A stretch of 64,000 bases of DNA from Adiantum capillus-veneris (taxonomy: Eukaryota > Streptophyta > Polypodiopsida > Polypodiales > Pteridaceae), in assembly GCA_014529385.2 (NCBI GenBank), contig CM043967.1, positions 7,532,501-7,596,500 on the forward strand, written 5' to 3'. A model generated the notes under the pieces. That model saw only the letters and a program-made list of their open reading frames with translations, ran no database searches and was not told where the DNA came from. The translations under genes were made by a program, and so were the position numbers. Positions 22,799 through 33,418 of this stretch are shown piece by piece (within the stretch, counting starts at the first letter, position 1; each line of letters starts with the position of its first letter).

Positions 22799-23802
22799 TC
22801 ATCTGTTTTCCAAGTTTTGGCCTGCTTTTAGTCCGGCTTGGTAGGCTTCCAAGGCAGCACTGATAGGCTCAAAAATTTTATCAACAAGAATGGATCCTCC
22901 AGATTTCACGGTTGTTTCCTTAAATTCACTCCCAGTTTCTTTCAACTTGTTATGGGCTAAAATTTTTGCTTTCTCTTTGTTTCCAACCCGTTGTTTTTGT
23001 TTTCTCATCTCATATCTTTTGCTTCTGCTCCTTTTGATTCTTTGAGAAGAAACTTTCGTGTTCTCCGAATCATCAGAGGAATTGTGTTTCTTTTCCTTGC
23101 TTGGGCTCTAGTGATTACCTTGATTGGAACAATCGGTTCGCTCTCTGATGAGCTACTAGGCATTACTTGGACTACGTTGACTACGGTTTTTCCTTTGTTC
23201 AAAGGATTCTTAGGACAATCTTCCGGAAAGTGTCCTTCCGTTTTGCAACATTGTATGCAATAGGCTTCAATTGGTTTGAGGTTTTTGTCAGGCTCTGGAC
23301 ATTCGTTCTTCCAATGGTCATCAGCACCACAGTTATGACAGTTTCCTGTTCTGGGCTTCATCGTGGGTCTTCCCATAGGAGGTCTGACACCTTGATTAGC
23401 TACATAATACATTGGTGCGAGCTCTGGTGGAGCATAAGTCATGGTTTCCTCCATTGGTGGTGGGTGTGGACTATACCAATCTCCCTCTACCATTACTGTA
23501 GATGGATTAGGCTCTGCATAGGGTGTAACAGGCACTAATGCTTGTTCATCTATGACTGCTTCTGAATGCATGTACTTTACTTGCATCGCATTATGTCCTG
23601 GATAAGGAGGTTGTTGTCCCAACACAGGTTGAGGTCTCTCCATACCAATTGGTGGTCTTTGAACTTGAGTCATATTAGGCTGATATCTGTACATGGGTTG
23701 TCCTTGTGGCCTCATGGATACGTACTGAACATTCCCATTATACTTTGGTCTGAAGTAGCACTCGTGTGGTCTCGTGGTTGGTCCATTTATTCTCAATTGC
23801 AC
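22799..23802 (-). pseudogene. gag of G1: nucleocapsid part with two zinc knuckles
   Basis: The open part 23802-23005 is proline- and tyrosine-rich at first (RPPIGMERPQPVLGQQPPY). It then carries CHNCGADDHWKNEC, a standard CX2CX4HX4C knuckle, and shortly after it CIQCCKTEGHFPEDC, a second slightly irregular knuckle. The knuckles bind genomic RNA during packaging. A basic stretch (RAQARKRNTIPLMIRRTRK) follows. A short continuation in another frame (23008-22799) leads to the protease frame. The capsid segment lies just upstream, in another frame. Confidence 0.8.
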
Positions 23803-23845
23803 ACCATTTTTGTGGCCTAATTGGTTGTCCTTGTGGGGATATCCC

Positions 23846-24560
23846 CTATCCTGGTCCTCTCATAGGTGTTTTTTGCATATTGTTCATCATGTCATTCATC
23901 CTTTTTAGCATAACTTCTATGGCTGAGAGTGGTGCCACGGCAACCGTTCCCGCTTGTGCTGGTTTTGTAGATGAAGTCTTCTCGCTTTGGTTATCCTTAG
24001 GGATATCCTCTTCATTAAAGATCTCACAATTGTCTCCTAGGTCGATAGCATCAGACACACATGCCTCTAGGGTTGTATGCTTTTTACTATAGAGTATAGC
24101 ATGAAGTTCTTTGTTTAGCAGTCCCTCCAGAAACAATGAAACAAGTCGCTCCTCTGTAGGTATCTCCATCTCTGGGCATCTGGCAATGTATTGTTTCATT
24201 CGAGTTGCACAATACCTAACAGACTCACCATGTTTCTATTTAAAGCTTTAGATTTGAGCTACCGTATTATGTTTAATCCCCGTTTTAGAACAAGCAGCTA
24301 CAGATCCTTGACCTAATGTATTCAAATCCATGATTGACATTGGTGGAATGTTTTGGAACCATGTCAAAGCTTTTCCTTCTAATGTCATTCCAAACCCTTC
24401 GAATTGAGTATGGAAATCGAATATACGCTCCGCTCTTAGCACTTGCTTGAAGCTTGCTAAGTGGTCATATGGATCTCCTGATCCACTGTATTTTATGTCC
24501 CATTTTTGAAAATCAGCTGGTCTGATACGTCTATTCGGTTCAACTCCAGGTCTTCTGGTC
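23846..24560 (-). pseudogene. gag of G1: capsid part
   Basis: In one frame, with a stop between 24248 and 24199, I read YSGSGDPYDHLASFKQVL and RAERIFDFHTQFEGFGMTL. EGKALTWFQNIPPMSI follows, and then RLVSLFLEGLLNKELHAIL. This is the helical capsid of gypsy Gag (D-P-x-x-H-L, the W in ALTWF, and the late FLEGL helix). It forms the particle shell. The stop and frame changes on both sides break it. Confidence 0.8.
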
Positions 24561-24759
24561 CTGTTCCTAGTCCTTCAAACCAGTCTGTCGGAAATAGTGA
24601 CTCGTGTAGCCCTGGACTAGCCTTAGTGTCACCCGTTTTTCTACGTGATGAGGTGGTTTATGGTTTCTTCACATTACTCTCAGATGATCTCTCCCAATGT
24701 TCGTATCTTGGAGTGGTTTCTGGTCCTTGACCCAATATCCAATCCCGTATGGAATACCC

Positions 24760-25556
24760 CTAGTATTTGGTTTGTTCTACCTTCTCAAGAGTCATCATAA
24801 CAAAATTGTTGTTATAACAATCCCTAAACAAGTAAGTTGGTAGATCTGCAGATCCTTTATTTTTTATTTTGAAGATATAGATGATCTTCATGGCCGTTAA
24901 TTGTCCTGGTTTAGCATGAGAAGTCCACAAAAGATCTTTTATGTTTCTATCTTCCCAACAATAGACTCCGATCCTAGGATTATCCGTACTAAGCCGGTTC
25001 AAGGGCTTCAAGTCTACTTGATCGTATCCCTCGAATTCCAAAGTTGGTGGTCCTTCTTTTGCTGACATATCCGGGATTATAGTGTTCATTTCTAAGTCCC
25101 ATTTGTCACCATATCAGGATTTTCAACCTGTACATATTGAGTTCCGTTTCGATCCATATACATTTTTTCTTGTTTGTTTGCCCTAACCTCTTCTTCGAAC
25201 TCAATACCATGATCATCAATGCGAATAGCATACTCTTCATTAGGATCCAAGTAAACCTGGGTTCCATGACGATTAGTCTTGTAAAAAGAGAGTATATGCT
25301 TATAGCGCATTGTAGTTCCGGTTTCAGAGTGAGTCGAGTAAGAAGACATTTTGGATGTTGAATCTGAAAAAGTATCTGAGACTTCTTCAGGAATTGTGTG
25401 CAAGGAATTGCCTTGATTCACGCTTTCTTTAGTGGATACTCTACTGGTGTTTTCCCCGAATAGGCCTTGATTTTCTATTACACGACCGGATCTAAGGTTC
25501 ATATAGACATATGAAGCCCTGAATAGAGTACTCACATGGAATTGACTTGTCGTCAA
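24760..25556 (-). pseudogene. gag of G1: N-terminal part
   Basis: The frame 25556-25092 begins MTTSQFHVSTLF and includes MNLRSGRVIEN, the LRSG start typical of plant Tat/Athila-like gag. The second Met (about 25,499) may be the true start. It continues as an acidic, Tyr-containing region. A stop at 25092 and a frame change lead to 25089-24760 (GPPTLEFEGYDQVDLKPLN), which precedes the capsid. The function is presumably the matrix-like N-terminus of Gag. Upstream is the long leader with palindromes. Confidence 0.65.
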
Positions 25557-26998
25557 TTTCCACTTGACTCAATTGCAACTTTCTGTCAAGCCACTGATTC
25601 CTCGTCTGCAACCTGATTCCTGTACAAAATTTATCAAATTAGCTATTTTTCTACAAGGATAGTAGAGCTCTTGAGAACTCCAGTGATTGGTCTCTGTATT
25701 TCACTTGAATTCGTGCTATGGAAGTCGAAATTTTGACTTTCAGATTCATCTTAGCTAAATCGAAGGTTTAATCTGCAATCTGTAAACTGAGTGTATCTGT
25801 ACCAATTTTGATCCAATTGAACCCAAAAAATTTCAGTGGCCTTATTTTATGTTGGTCTAACACTGTATAAGCCCAAAGGTCAAATTTGAAGTCTCTAGAT
25901 AGCAAAAGTAAATAATCGCGATTATTTACTTTTGTCACTTTTTTGCACTTTCTGGGTTGGTTTGGCAAGTATACAACTTGTTAAAGCCATTGGGTAAGTT
26001 TCAACAAGTTTGGACAAATTTGATCAAGTTTATCCACTGTTCCGTGTCCATAGACTCTGATTTCGAGAATCTGGCCTAGGTTTCACTTTTGTGATCCAAA
26101 TTTCACCAAAATTGATTTGTGGGATAGTTTGGACAATTTTTGGTCAAGTAGTCATCAATTATCTGTCCGCCACTAACTTTGCAATTTTTACCACAGTTTT
26201 CACCAAGGTGATCCAAATCTTACCAAATTTGATTTGTGGACTTATTACAACATGGTAAAGCAAGTGGTATGCCAACTTGGTCAAAAAAGTTCAAAAACAG
26301 GGCAGATGTAAATAATCGCGATTATTTACTTTTGTCAAATTTTTACAAGTTTTTGGTCAACTGAGCATATACACATGTTTATTACATCAATAAGCCTATG
26401 AATCGATTTTCAACAAGTTTGGATAAATTTTTCCTCTATTCACACTCAAGATTCAAAAAGTCAGTACAAACTTTAGTTTTCACCCAGTTTTTTGCCAGTT
26501 TAGTGATCCAAATCTCTTGGGCCTTTACAAAAGTTGTTTGTACACATGCAGTGAGTCAATGATATGAGCCTTGGCCAAATTAGAGCAAAAAGTTAATAAT
26601 CGCGATTATTAACTTGAGGCTTGAAATGAGCACTTTTTTTCAAAATTTTCTCAAGGGCAGTCCTTTTATGATGTGTTTTAAGCCTATGAATCAAGTCAAA
26701 ACTTAGTTTGGCCTAAAAAGTCAAAAAAAAAGTAAATAATCTGAGTTTTGGTCAAATTCTTGAAATTTTTACCTCGAAGTGTCCTTGAGCTTACCCACTG
26801 GTTCAGACAACTCTTAGGCTTACTCCCCTGTTGGATTGAGTGAATTCGAGTCTTTTCGTGCTATTTCTAGTCGTAGACCTGAAATTCTGCAACCTTACAT
26901 AACAACTCACACTTGATTCTTTCAGAGAGAGCAATGCTATGAAATCCACCTCGGATCCTACTTACCCTACTCCTAGTTTCTCATGCAATGGGGTTGTG
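25557..26998 (-). other. G1 leader (proximal part)
   Basis: Non-coding sequence between the PBS and gag, split by copia A. With the distal part (31971-32245) it totals about 1.7 kb, long for a leader. Phrases such as TGATCCAAAT...ACCAAATTTGATTTGTGG recur at about 26,090, 26,210 and 26,510, so it is an eroded repeat array like the 3' spacer. Confidence 0.7.
25903..26743. repeat. Palindrome array in the G1 leader
   Basis: Perfect palindromes lie at 25903-25934 (32 bp), 26308-26329 (22 bp) and 26590-26615 (26 bp), all centred on AATCGCGATT. A lone half-site is at 26732-26743. Centres are 400, 284 and about 140 bp apart. The half-site is GTAAATAATCG or GTTAATAATCG. The perfect symmetry in an element whose genes are otherwise decayed stands out. 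Confidence 0.85.
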
Positions 26999-27003
26999 GA
27001 AAG
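26999..27003. other. Target-site duplication of copia A (left copy)
   Basis: GAAAG here, and AAAAG at 31966-31970 directly after the right LTR. Four of five bases agree, consistent with a 5-bp duplication made by copia A integrase in the G1 leader, followed by one substitution. Confidence 0.7.
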
Positions 27004-27195
27004 TGAAGGAGTACGAGCGGAAGTGCGACGGGAGAGAGAGTGCGAGAAGAAGAGCACGACGATATGGTGAACTCGCTCTACTGTAATGTGTAGAGCATAG
27101 TGAGTTCTTATTAGGTTTTTACAGAAGAATATGTGTACATACCTTGGGGCCCGCCCACTTACCTGGGCGACCACATTGGGCTTTATACCCCAACA
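27004..27195 (-). repeat. Copia A 3' LTR
   Basis: 192 bp; on the minus strand it starts TGTTGGGGTATAAAG and ends CTCCTTCA. It matches 31774-31965 except at about eight positions. A TATAAAG lies only nine bases inside the LTR start. Confidence 0.95.
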
Positions 27196-27207
27196 ACCTC
27201 CCACTTA
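27196..27207 (-). other. Polypurine tract of copia A
   Basis: On the minus strand TTAAGTGGGAGGT directly precedes the 3' LTR. A nearly identical tract (AAGTGGGAGAT) precedes the copia B LTR, linking the two families. Confidence 0.85.
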
Positions 27208-27284
27208 AAGTCCAATGTGGTACTTTAAGTGTGAGAGAAGCTACTATACAAGCTAATATACAAGAGATGTAGAGAAGTGATGTA

Positions 27285-30200
27285 CTACCCTACACCTAAC
27301 TGCTTGCGAAAATGCGCAAAGCTCTCTGAGGGAAGTCCTTTTGTAAGTAGATCAGCGGGATTTTCTGTGGTGTGAACTTTGACAAGCTGAAGTTGCTTAT
27401 CCTCGAGCATTTCCCTGATGAAATGATACTTCACATCCACATGCTTTGTCTTTGAGTGATAAACTGGATTGCGAGCCAATTGTATAGCACTCTGACTATC
27501 ACAATATAACACAGGCATCTCTTCTTTGAATCCCAAATCTGTTACTAGTCGATTAAGCCAAATTGAATCTTTTCATGCCTCTGATGCTACAACATATTCA
27601 ACCTGTGTAGTAGACTGAGTAACACAATCTTGTAATCTGAAACGCCATGATACTGCTCCACCAGCCAATGTAAAGACATACCCTGACGTAGACCTTCGGT
27701 TGTCTAAGTCACCTGCATAATCTGAGTCTGTAAAACCCTTTACACTTAGCTCCTGACTCCCATAGCATATGCGCATACTCTTTGTAGCTTTCAGGTATCT
27801 CAATATTCCTTTCACTGCCTCCCAATGTTTCTTGCCTGGGTTTGACATGTATCGACTTACTACTCCCACTGCAAATGCAATGTCTGGGCGAGTAGCAATC
27901 ATTGTATACATCAAACTACCCATTGCAGACGCATATGGAATCTTATCCATTTCAGCCTGTTCTTCCTCAGACACAGGACAATCTTGTTTGCTAAGTTTCA
28001 CATATGGTGGCAATGGAACACTCAATGCCTTTCCCTTCTCCATATTGAAACGTTGCAAAACCTTGTCAATATACTCTGTTTGAGATAACCAAATCAACTT
28101 CTTTGATCTGTCTCTCTCAAAGCGCATACCAAGTATATGACTTGCCTCACCCATGTCTTTCATGTCAAACGATTTTGCCATCTTTGACTTCAAATCTAAA
28201 ATTTCTTCCAAGTGCTTGCCAGCAATCAACATGTCATCCACATACAAAATAAGGATCAGCCAACTGCCATCCTTAGCCTTCTTTGTATATAGACAGTGAT
28301 CGAACTCACTACGTTTGTAGCCTTGAGAAAGCATAAACTTGTGGAACTTATGGTACCATGCCCTCGGTGATTGTTTTAAGCCATAAAGACTCTTTAACAA
28401 CTGGCATACCAAATCTTCCTTGCCTTTCTCAACAAACCCTTCTGGCTGCTGCATGTAAATTTCCACATCTAAATCACCATGCAAGAACGCTGTCTTGACA
28501 TCCATTTGGTGCAACACCAAATCTAATATGGCAACCAATGCAAGAAAGCATCTCAATGTAGTCATCTTGACCACCGGAGAGAAGACTTCATGAAAGTCAA
28601 TGCCTTGTTCTTGCTTAAAGCCCTTGGCAACAAGCCTTGCTTTGTACTTTGGCTGACTATCATGAGCGGTGATCTTATACCTGTAAACCCATTTACAAGG
28701 TAGAGCCTTTTTGCCCTGTGGTAATTTAACTAGCTTCCATGTCTGGTTTTTATGCAGAGTTGTCATCTCTGACTGCATGGCCAATTGCCAATTCCTCGAG
28801 TCCTTCATTTGCACTGCTTCCTTGTAACATGAAGGCTCATTGTAATCAGTCAACATGACATAGTTCATAGATGGAACAAACCTATCAGGAGGTCGCGTGA
28901 TACGTCCAGATCTATGCACAATAGGTGGCTCAGGCTCAGCCACAACCTGTGGTTCCACTCTATCTTGTCCTTGCTCTTCTTGAGCCCTGACATTTTGTCT
29001 TGCACGTGCAGGTCCATCTTCTTGGAAGACAACTCTTCTAATCTCCTCAACCCTCTCTGGTTTAGAATGATATTTGGCTTCATTAAAGTGAACATCATTG
29101 CTGCGGATAACCTTTCTGGATTCGGGATCCCAAAGTCTGTACCCCATCTCACCAGAATTACCATAGCCTAGAAAGATGCACTTTCTACTCTTTGGCTCAA
29201 GTTTGTTCCTAAATTCCTTTGGAACATGAGTATATGCCTCACAACCAAAGACTCTGAGATGCTTGTATGAGGGCATTTTGCCTGACCATACCATGTGTGC
29301 CACTAAATCCTTCTGCAAAACCTTGCTAGGAGATCTATTAATAAGATGAACACCTGTTGATACAGCTTCAGTCCAAAACCCATTTGGCAGCTGTGCATTA
29401 GACAACATACTTCTGACCTTCTCTTGTATGGTCCTATTCATCCTCTCAACAACACCATTTTGAGGAGGATTGTAAGGAGCAGTAAGTTCACGTTTTATAC
29501 CTTTTGACTCACAAAAGTCCTGAAAGGCCTTTGAAACATACTCTCCACCATTGTCAATGTGTAAGCATTTAAGCTTCTTGCCACTCTGATTCTCCACAAG
29601 TGTCACAAACTTTTTGAAAACACTAAAGGCTTCATCCTTGTGCTTGAGAAAGTAAACCCATACTTTCCTCGAGTAATCATCTATAAATGTCATAAAGTAA
29701 GAAGCTCCCCCTAGAGATAGGCTAGGCATAGGTCCACACAAATCACTATGAACAAGTGCCAACTGTGTATCTCTTTTACTGCTTCTATGCTTATGTGGCT
29801 GTTGTGTTTGCTTACCATACAGACAATGTTCACAGAATTCAAAATCATTAAATGAAAAGCCAGGCAAATAACGAGAACGAGACAAGATTTCCATTCCCTT
29901 CTTGGACATATGTCCTAACCGGCTATGCCACAAAGAAACGCTCGGCTGCTCGGTTACATTGATTACATTTTTAGAGACATTTGATACATAAATCATGTAA
30001 AGTCCTCCAGACTTTACTCCATGTGCTACTGTCATAGAACCCTTGGATATCTTCCACATGTTCTGTCCAAAAGTGGTGACGTAGCCAGCATCATCAAGTA
30101 AACCTGTGTTGATCAAGCTCTTTGTAATTGCGGGAACATGTCTCACATTCTTCAGCATGAAAGAAGAGCCATTCTGAAACTTCAATTGAACATCTCCAAC

Positions 30201-30740
30201 ACCTAAGATCTCACATGTCTGCCCATTGCCTAGCCAAACATGATCTTTAGTGGTCACATAAGAGGTAAACCACTCCTTGTTTGGAGACACATGAAGTGAT
30301 GCCCCTGAGTCTATAATCCAATCACTCAGTGCATTTCCATCAGATGCTGTAAGAAGAGCTGAGTCCATTGTATTCTTCAAGAAGTAGATGTCTCCTAACA
30401 CTAGACTGTCATCCTCTCCAACAGTGTTTGTCACATTTATTTCTTGAATCTTCACTGAGGACTTGTTCTTCTCACCATGGTCTTTAGCTTTCTGTTTGCC
30501 TTTTTCTGCTTTCCATTCTCTGCAGTCTCTTTTCATGTGACCCTTCTTGCCACAATGGTAGCATTCTATGTCACTCTTGCCTTTAGCACTACGGGACTTG
30601 CTACGAGACTGATTCCTCTTTCCACCTTTGTACTTTTCTTTTTGTACCAACACGTGCCAAATCTGCTTCTTCCACAATGGGAAATTGGTTCCATCCATCT
30701 TCTTGATATTGTAAAGAGCGGTGTCTTGTGTTCCAGCCAT
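27285..30740 (-). pseudogene. Copia A Gag-Pol polyprotein, one internal stop and a gag deletion
   Basis: The ATG at 30740 opens 1,055 codons; a TGA at 27573 then interrupts the last part, which continues in frame to 27285. Domains by residue: gag start 1-35 (MDGTNFPLWKKQIW), then an abrupt jump to a basic stretch and zinc knuckle C60-C63-H68-C73; protease D144-S-G-A; integrase zinc site H272, H277, C303, C306; catalytic D333, D396, E432 (35 residues between the last two). RT follows with YVDD (about 900), and RNase H with GFTDSDYAG and CDSQSAIQL after the stop. The polyprotein would make particles and copy and insert the element. About 200 residues of capsid are missing compared with the family, so packaging would need another element's Gag. 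Confidence 0.93.
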
Positions 30741-31760
30741 AGCTACGCTTCACAGTAGTTTACTTTCCTGGGGAAAATTCGGCAGAGTTTCCCCTGTAAA
30801 CTGACCTCTGAACCAATATCAACCTGTCAAATGAACCAAGAAAGCTTCAGATTCTGCAGATCGGTAGAGTCTCCTTTGTAAAATGGTTCTGGTGTACTCA
30901 AAAACAGACCAAAAAACAGCTCAAAAAACCACTGTCTCTATAACACTGTAAGTTGTGGGTAAACCTGTACTGTCTCTCACTGTCCTGTCACTGTCCTGTA
31001 AGCATAGACTGCGACAATGCCTCAACGGCAGTAAAGCAAAGATGCAATCCCAACTGTCTAACTCACAATCAATACATCCTAGCTGCCTATCTAAGGGTGC
31101 TCGAGGGATCGCTCCAAGACCTGTATCACCGAAAGGATCTCAACATTCGAGAATCCCCCAGCTCAATAAAACCTCACTTGACCCTCAACAAAGGCTGCAG
31201 TAAATCTGACAATACATAGACTTCCCACAAAGTCATACATCCACAAATTTCCCACTGTATGCTGTAATCGCTGCGGCGGTTGTTTACTGCGTGACTCACA
31301 GCCAGCAAACCCTCAACAGACATACATCATCTCTGACAATACATCCCATGTGGAAGTACCTGCAATGTTAGGATGAAATCTGGAATATCAAGCAGTAAAC
31401 ACAAGCTACCTGATGAACTAGTGGATGTCGCCTACAGTCTGTGTGTAGATGCGCCCGTGTCGTATGTGACACGCCTCCAAGAACTGTGAGCCGTCCTTCG
31501 ATGTGTAGACAGCCACAAATCAGCACTCTGGAAGTGCAGATATCCTCAGCACCCGAGACCACGTAGTCGAAAATGGCATGCGCAAAACTTTGTCGAAGCT
31601 GAATGGTGGTTGAGATGACCTCAGAATGAAATTCTGAGAACACCAAGCCCTTTGGGCTTGCCCACAAGATTTGGGGCCGTGTCTTCGCCTGTCGAATCTC
31701 ACTCCAATCTGAGCAGGTGACTCTAGCTTCCTTCAGTGCTGCCCCGAGCCTCGATCTGAG
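30741..31760 (-). other. Copia A leader
   Basis: About 1 kb between PBS and gag start with no supported gene. A G-rich phrase near 30,770-30,800 (GGGGAAAATTCGGCAGAG on the plus strand) has a counterpart in the copia B leader (about 40,280), again linking A and B. Confidence 0.7.
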
Positions 31761-31771
31761 CTCTGATACCA
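31761..31771 (-). other. Primer-binding site of copia A
   Basis: On the minus strand TGGTATCAGAG lies two bases after the 5' LTR. This complements the 3' end of plant initiator-Met tRNA, the usual copia primer. Confidence 0.95.
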
Positions 31772-31773
31772 GT

Positions 31774-31965
31774 TGAAGGAGTACGAGCGGAAGTGCGACG
31801 CGAGAGAGAGTGCGAGAAGAAGAGCACGACGATATGGTGAACTCGCTCTACTGTAATGTGTAGAGAATAGTGAGTTCTTATTAGGTTTTTACAAATGAAT
31901 ATGTGTACATACCTGGCGGCCGGTCCACTTACCTGGGCGACCACATTGGGCTTTATACCCCAACA
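31774..31965 (-). repeat. Copia A 5' LTR
   Basis: 192 bp, the partner of 27004-27195. It is followed on the plus strand by the target duplication AAAAG (31966-31970), after which the G1 leader resumes. Confidence 0.95.
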
Positions 31966-31970
31966 AAAAG

Positions 31971-32245
31971 TATCCACAAACACTCATTTTATTGTGTTTT
32001 TTATGTTTTTCAGAGTCTTGATCTTAAGACTTGTTTCGTCTACCAATCATTCTCTAAATCCTAATCTAAATCTACAATCCTACAATCCTAAAGGTACTCA
32101 GCAAGTACGATTACTTCCAAGCTACCTCTCAACAGCAAAAAACGACAATCTTGAGCTATGCGGTCAAGAGAGTTTTGAACTCTAAGCAAACCTAGAGGAA
32201 GTTAAAGGACAATTACACAAGACGCTCGTGTTTTTTAGGTCTTTT
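31971..32245 (-). other. G1 leader (distal part)
   Basis: Non-coding sequence between the copia A insertion and the G1 PBS. Open frames here are short and have no motif. Confidence 0.65.
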
Positions 32246-32266
32246 CGATCCCCGGCAATAGCGCTA
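32246..32266 (-). other. Primer-binding site of G1
   Basis: On the minus strand, two bases after the 5' LTR, TAGCGCTATTGCCGGGGA matches 15 of 18 bases of the Asp-tRNA-type PBS of plant Athila/Tat elements (TGGCGCCGTTGCCGGGGA). The three differences are probably decay. This fixes the orientation and lineage of G1. Confidence 0.85.
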
Positions 32267-32268
32267 AA

Positions 32269-33181
32269 TGTGGGACGCATGTCTAACCTCACCATCCTAT
32301 CTTATTGCAGTATTAGCGAGAACCACGATTAATTTGTCAAACCATGGGACGAAGCTGACTCGACTACTGCATAGAGGCTACAAGAGGTTGTCAATCTCTT
32401 GGAAAACAACTAACAACTCGCATCTAACTCAGACTACACTCAAGTGACTGAAATCACCAAAAACCAATCGCTCATTGGCATGCAAATCACATCCATTACA
32501 GCATCAAATGACATCCAAACGTAACGAAACTTCTAGGACAAGTTTACAAGACCTAAGCACACATGCCTATGGTCTCAAATCCCACTTTAGGTCAAGCTCC
32601 AAAATCGCGATTATTAACAGCAGTGGATTTTTGACCTGGTTGTTTTTGACCCAGAATGCATCTAAATGCTTAGCAATGATGCCCCAATACCCCGCCTATG
32701 CTTAGTTTTTGATTTAAAAGTGTAAAGTTCTAATTATGATAAAATTAGGCCACGGGTAGACGACACCAAAAGCTACAAAATACTGTGAATGGCTTACGTC
32801 AATGCGTAGAGCTCTTACCTGCGGTTGCAATGCAATAAACGCATTCGCAATGTGAAAATCGGAGAGGGAGTAGGAAGCACGAGAAGGAGAGAAGTGAGCG
32901 CCGTTAGCTCATGCTGTGTATTTCTTATCCAAAAAAAACTTACAAAAATTGGCTTTTATACCTTAGCCAAGGTTTTTGGGTGGTCAAAAGTAATAATTTG
33001 GAGTTCTACCAAAGCTGAGAATTGAATGGCTGATACAATCTGGAAGCTTGTAGCCCCGGCTCATTAATTACAAGGTTTATCAAGAAAACAAGAGTTACAA
33101 TATTCCCGATTTATCAAAATAATAATTGTTTGTACAAGGAGAAGTCTGAAAAATGGTGTCCATGTTAGCTTGCTGCTAACA
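32269..33181 (-). repeat. G1 5' LTR
   Basis: 913 bp, the partner of 9692-10616. Read on the minus strand it begins TGTTAGCAGC and ends TCCCACA. A half-palindrome (AAAATCGCGATTATTAAC) is at 32601-32618, downstream of the TATA box in the transcription direction and therefore probably within the RNA. Confidence 0.93.
32953..32960 (-). promoter_or_regulatory. TATA box of the G1 5' LTR
   Basis: TATAAAAG on the minus strand, conserved in the 3' LTR at 10388-10395. Transcription would start roughly 30 bases further (near 32,920), giving an R-U5 part of about 650 bp. The start position is inferred, not visible. Confidence 0.65.
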
Positions 33182-33325
33182 GGCGATGAGCAGCATACAC
33201 AGGATCTTTGGTGGAGCTATGAGAGGGAGAAACCCTCTCATTCCTTATTCTTCATTATAACCAATAAGAATAGATGGGCGGTCGACCATTGCCTTTAGGT
33301 GGCCACTTGGCCTAGTACCCTTACA
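33182..33325 (-). repeat. Copia B 3' LTR, truncated
   Basis: On the minus strand TGTAAGGGTACTAGGCC starts right after a PPT (AAGTGGGAGAT, 33326-33336). After 144 bp it meets the end of the G1 LTR at 33181/33182. The missing part should lie beyond the other side of G1 but I do not see it there. Confidence 0.7.
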
Positions 33326-33418
33326 ATCTCCCACTTGAAGGCCAATGTGGCCCAAGTGGCTTAAAAATGTAGAGACTATTATGTACAACTGTACAAAACA
33401 TGAAGCATGACCATAGCT

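Larger units (their letters stand above)
27004..31965 (-). mobile_element. Copia A: nearly complete Ty1/copia element nested in G1
   Basis: It has two 192-bp LTRs, an initiator-Met PBS next to the right LTR, a PPT next to the left, and one long Gag-Pol frame, all minus strand. The order protease, integrase, RT, RNase H defines Ty1/copia. Total 4,962 bp. By eye the LTRs differ at about 8 positions. It lacks most of the gag capsid and has one stop before the end of RNase H, so it is close to intact but not autonomous. Confidence 0.95.
9692..33181 (-). mobile_element. G1: giant Ty3/gypsy (Tat/Athila-like) retrotransposon with a nested copia
   Basis: Direct repeats of about 0.92 kb at 9692-10616 and 32269-33181 bound a minus-strand element. 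Read on the minus strand, the LTR begins TGTTAGCAGC and ends CGTCCCACA. An Asp-tRNA-like PBS adjoins the right LTR and a G-rich PPT adjoins the left, which proves the orientation. Internal order: leader, gag, protease, RT, RNase H, integrase, second protease-like domain, palindrome-bearing spacer, ORF-X. Without copia A it is about 18.5 kb, long for a gypsy element. By eye the LTRs differ at roughly 40 or more positions (about 5%), so it is not recent. Flanking 5-mers are GGGAA and GGCGA, an imperfect target duplication. Several stops and frameshifts inactivate it. Confidence 0.93.

Noticed and set aside
22431-23538. Plus-strand frames over the G1 protease and gag
   Set aside because: Antisense shadows of gag/pol. 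A dedicated antisense gene as in some Tat elements was considered, but the frames are short and overlap coding sequence.
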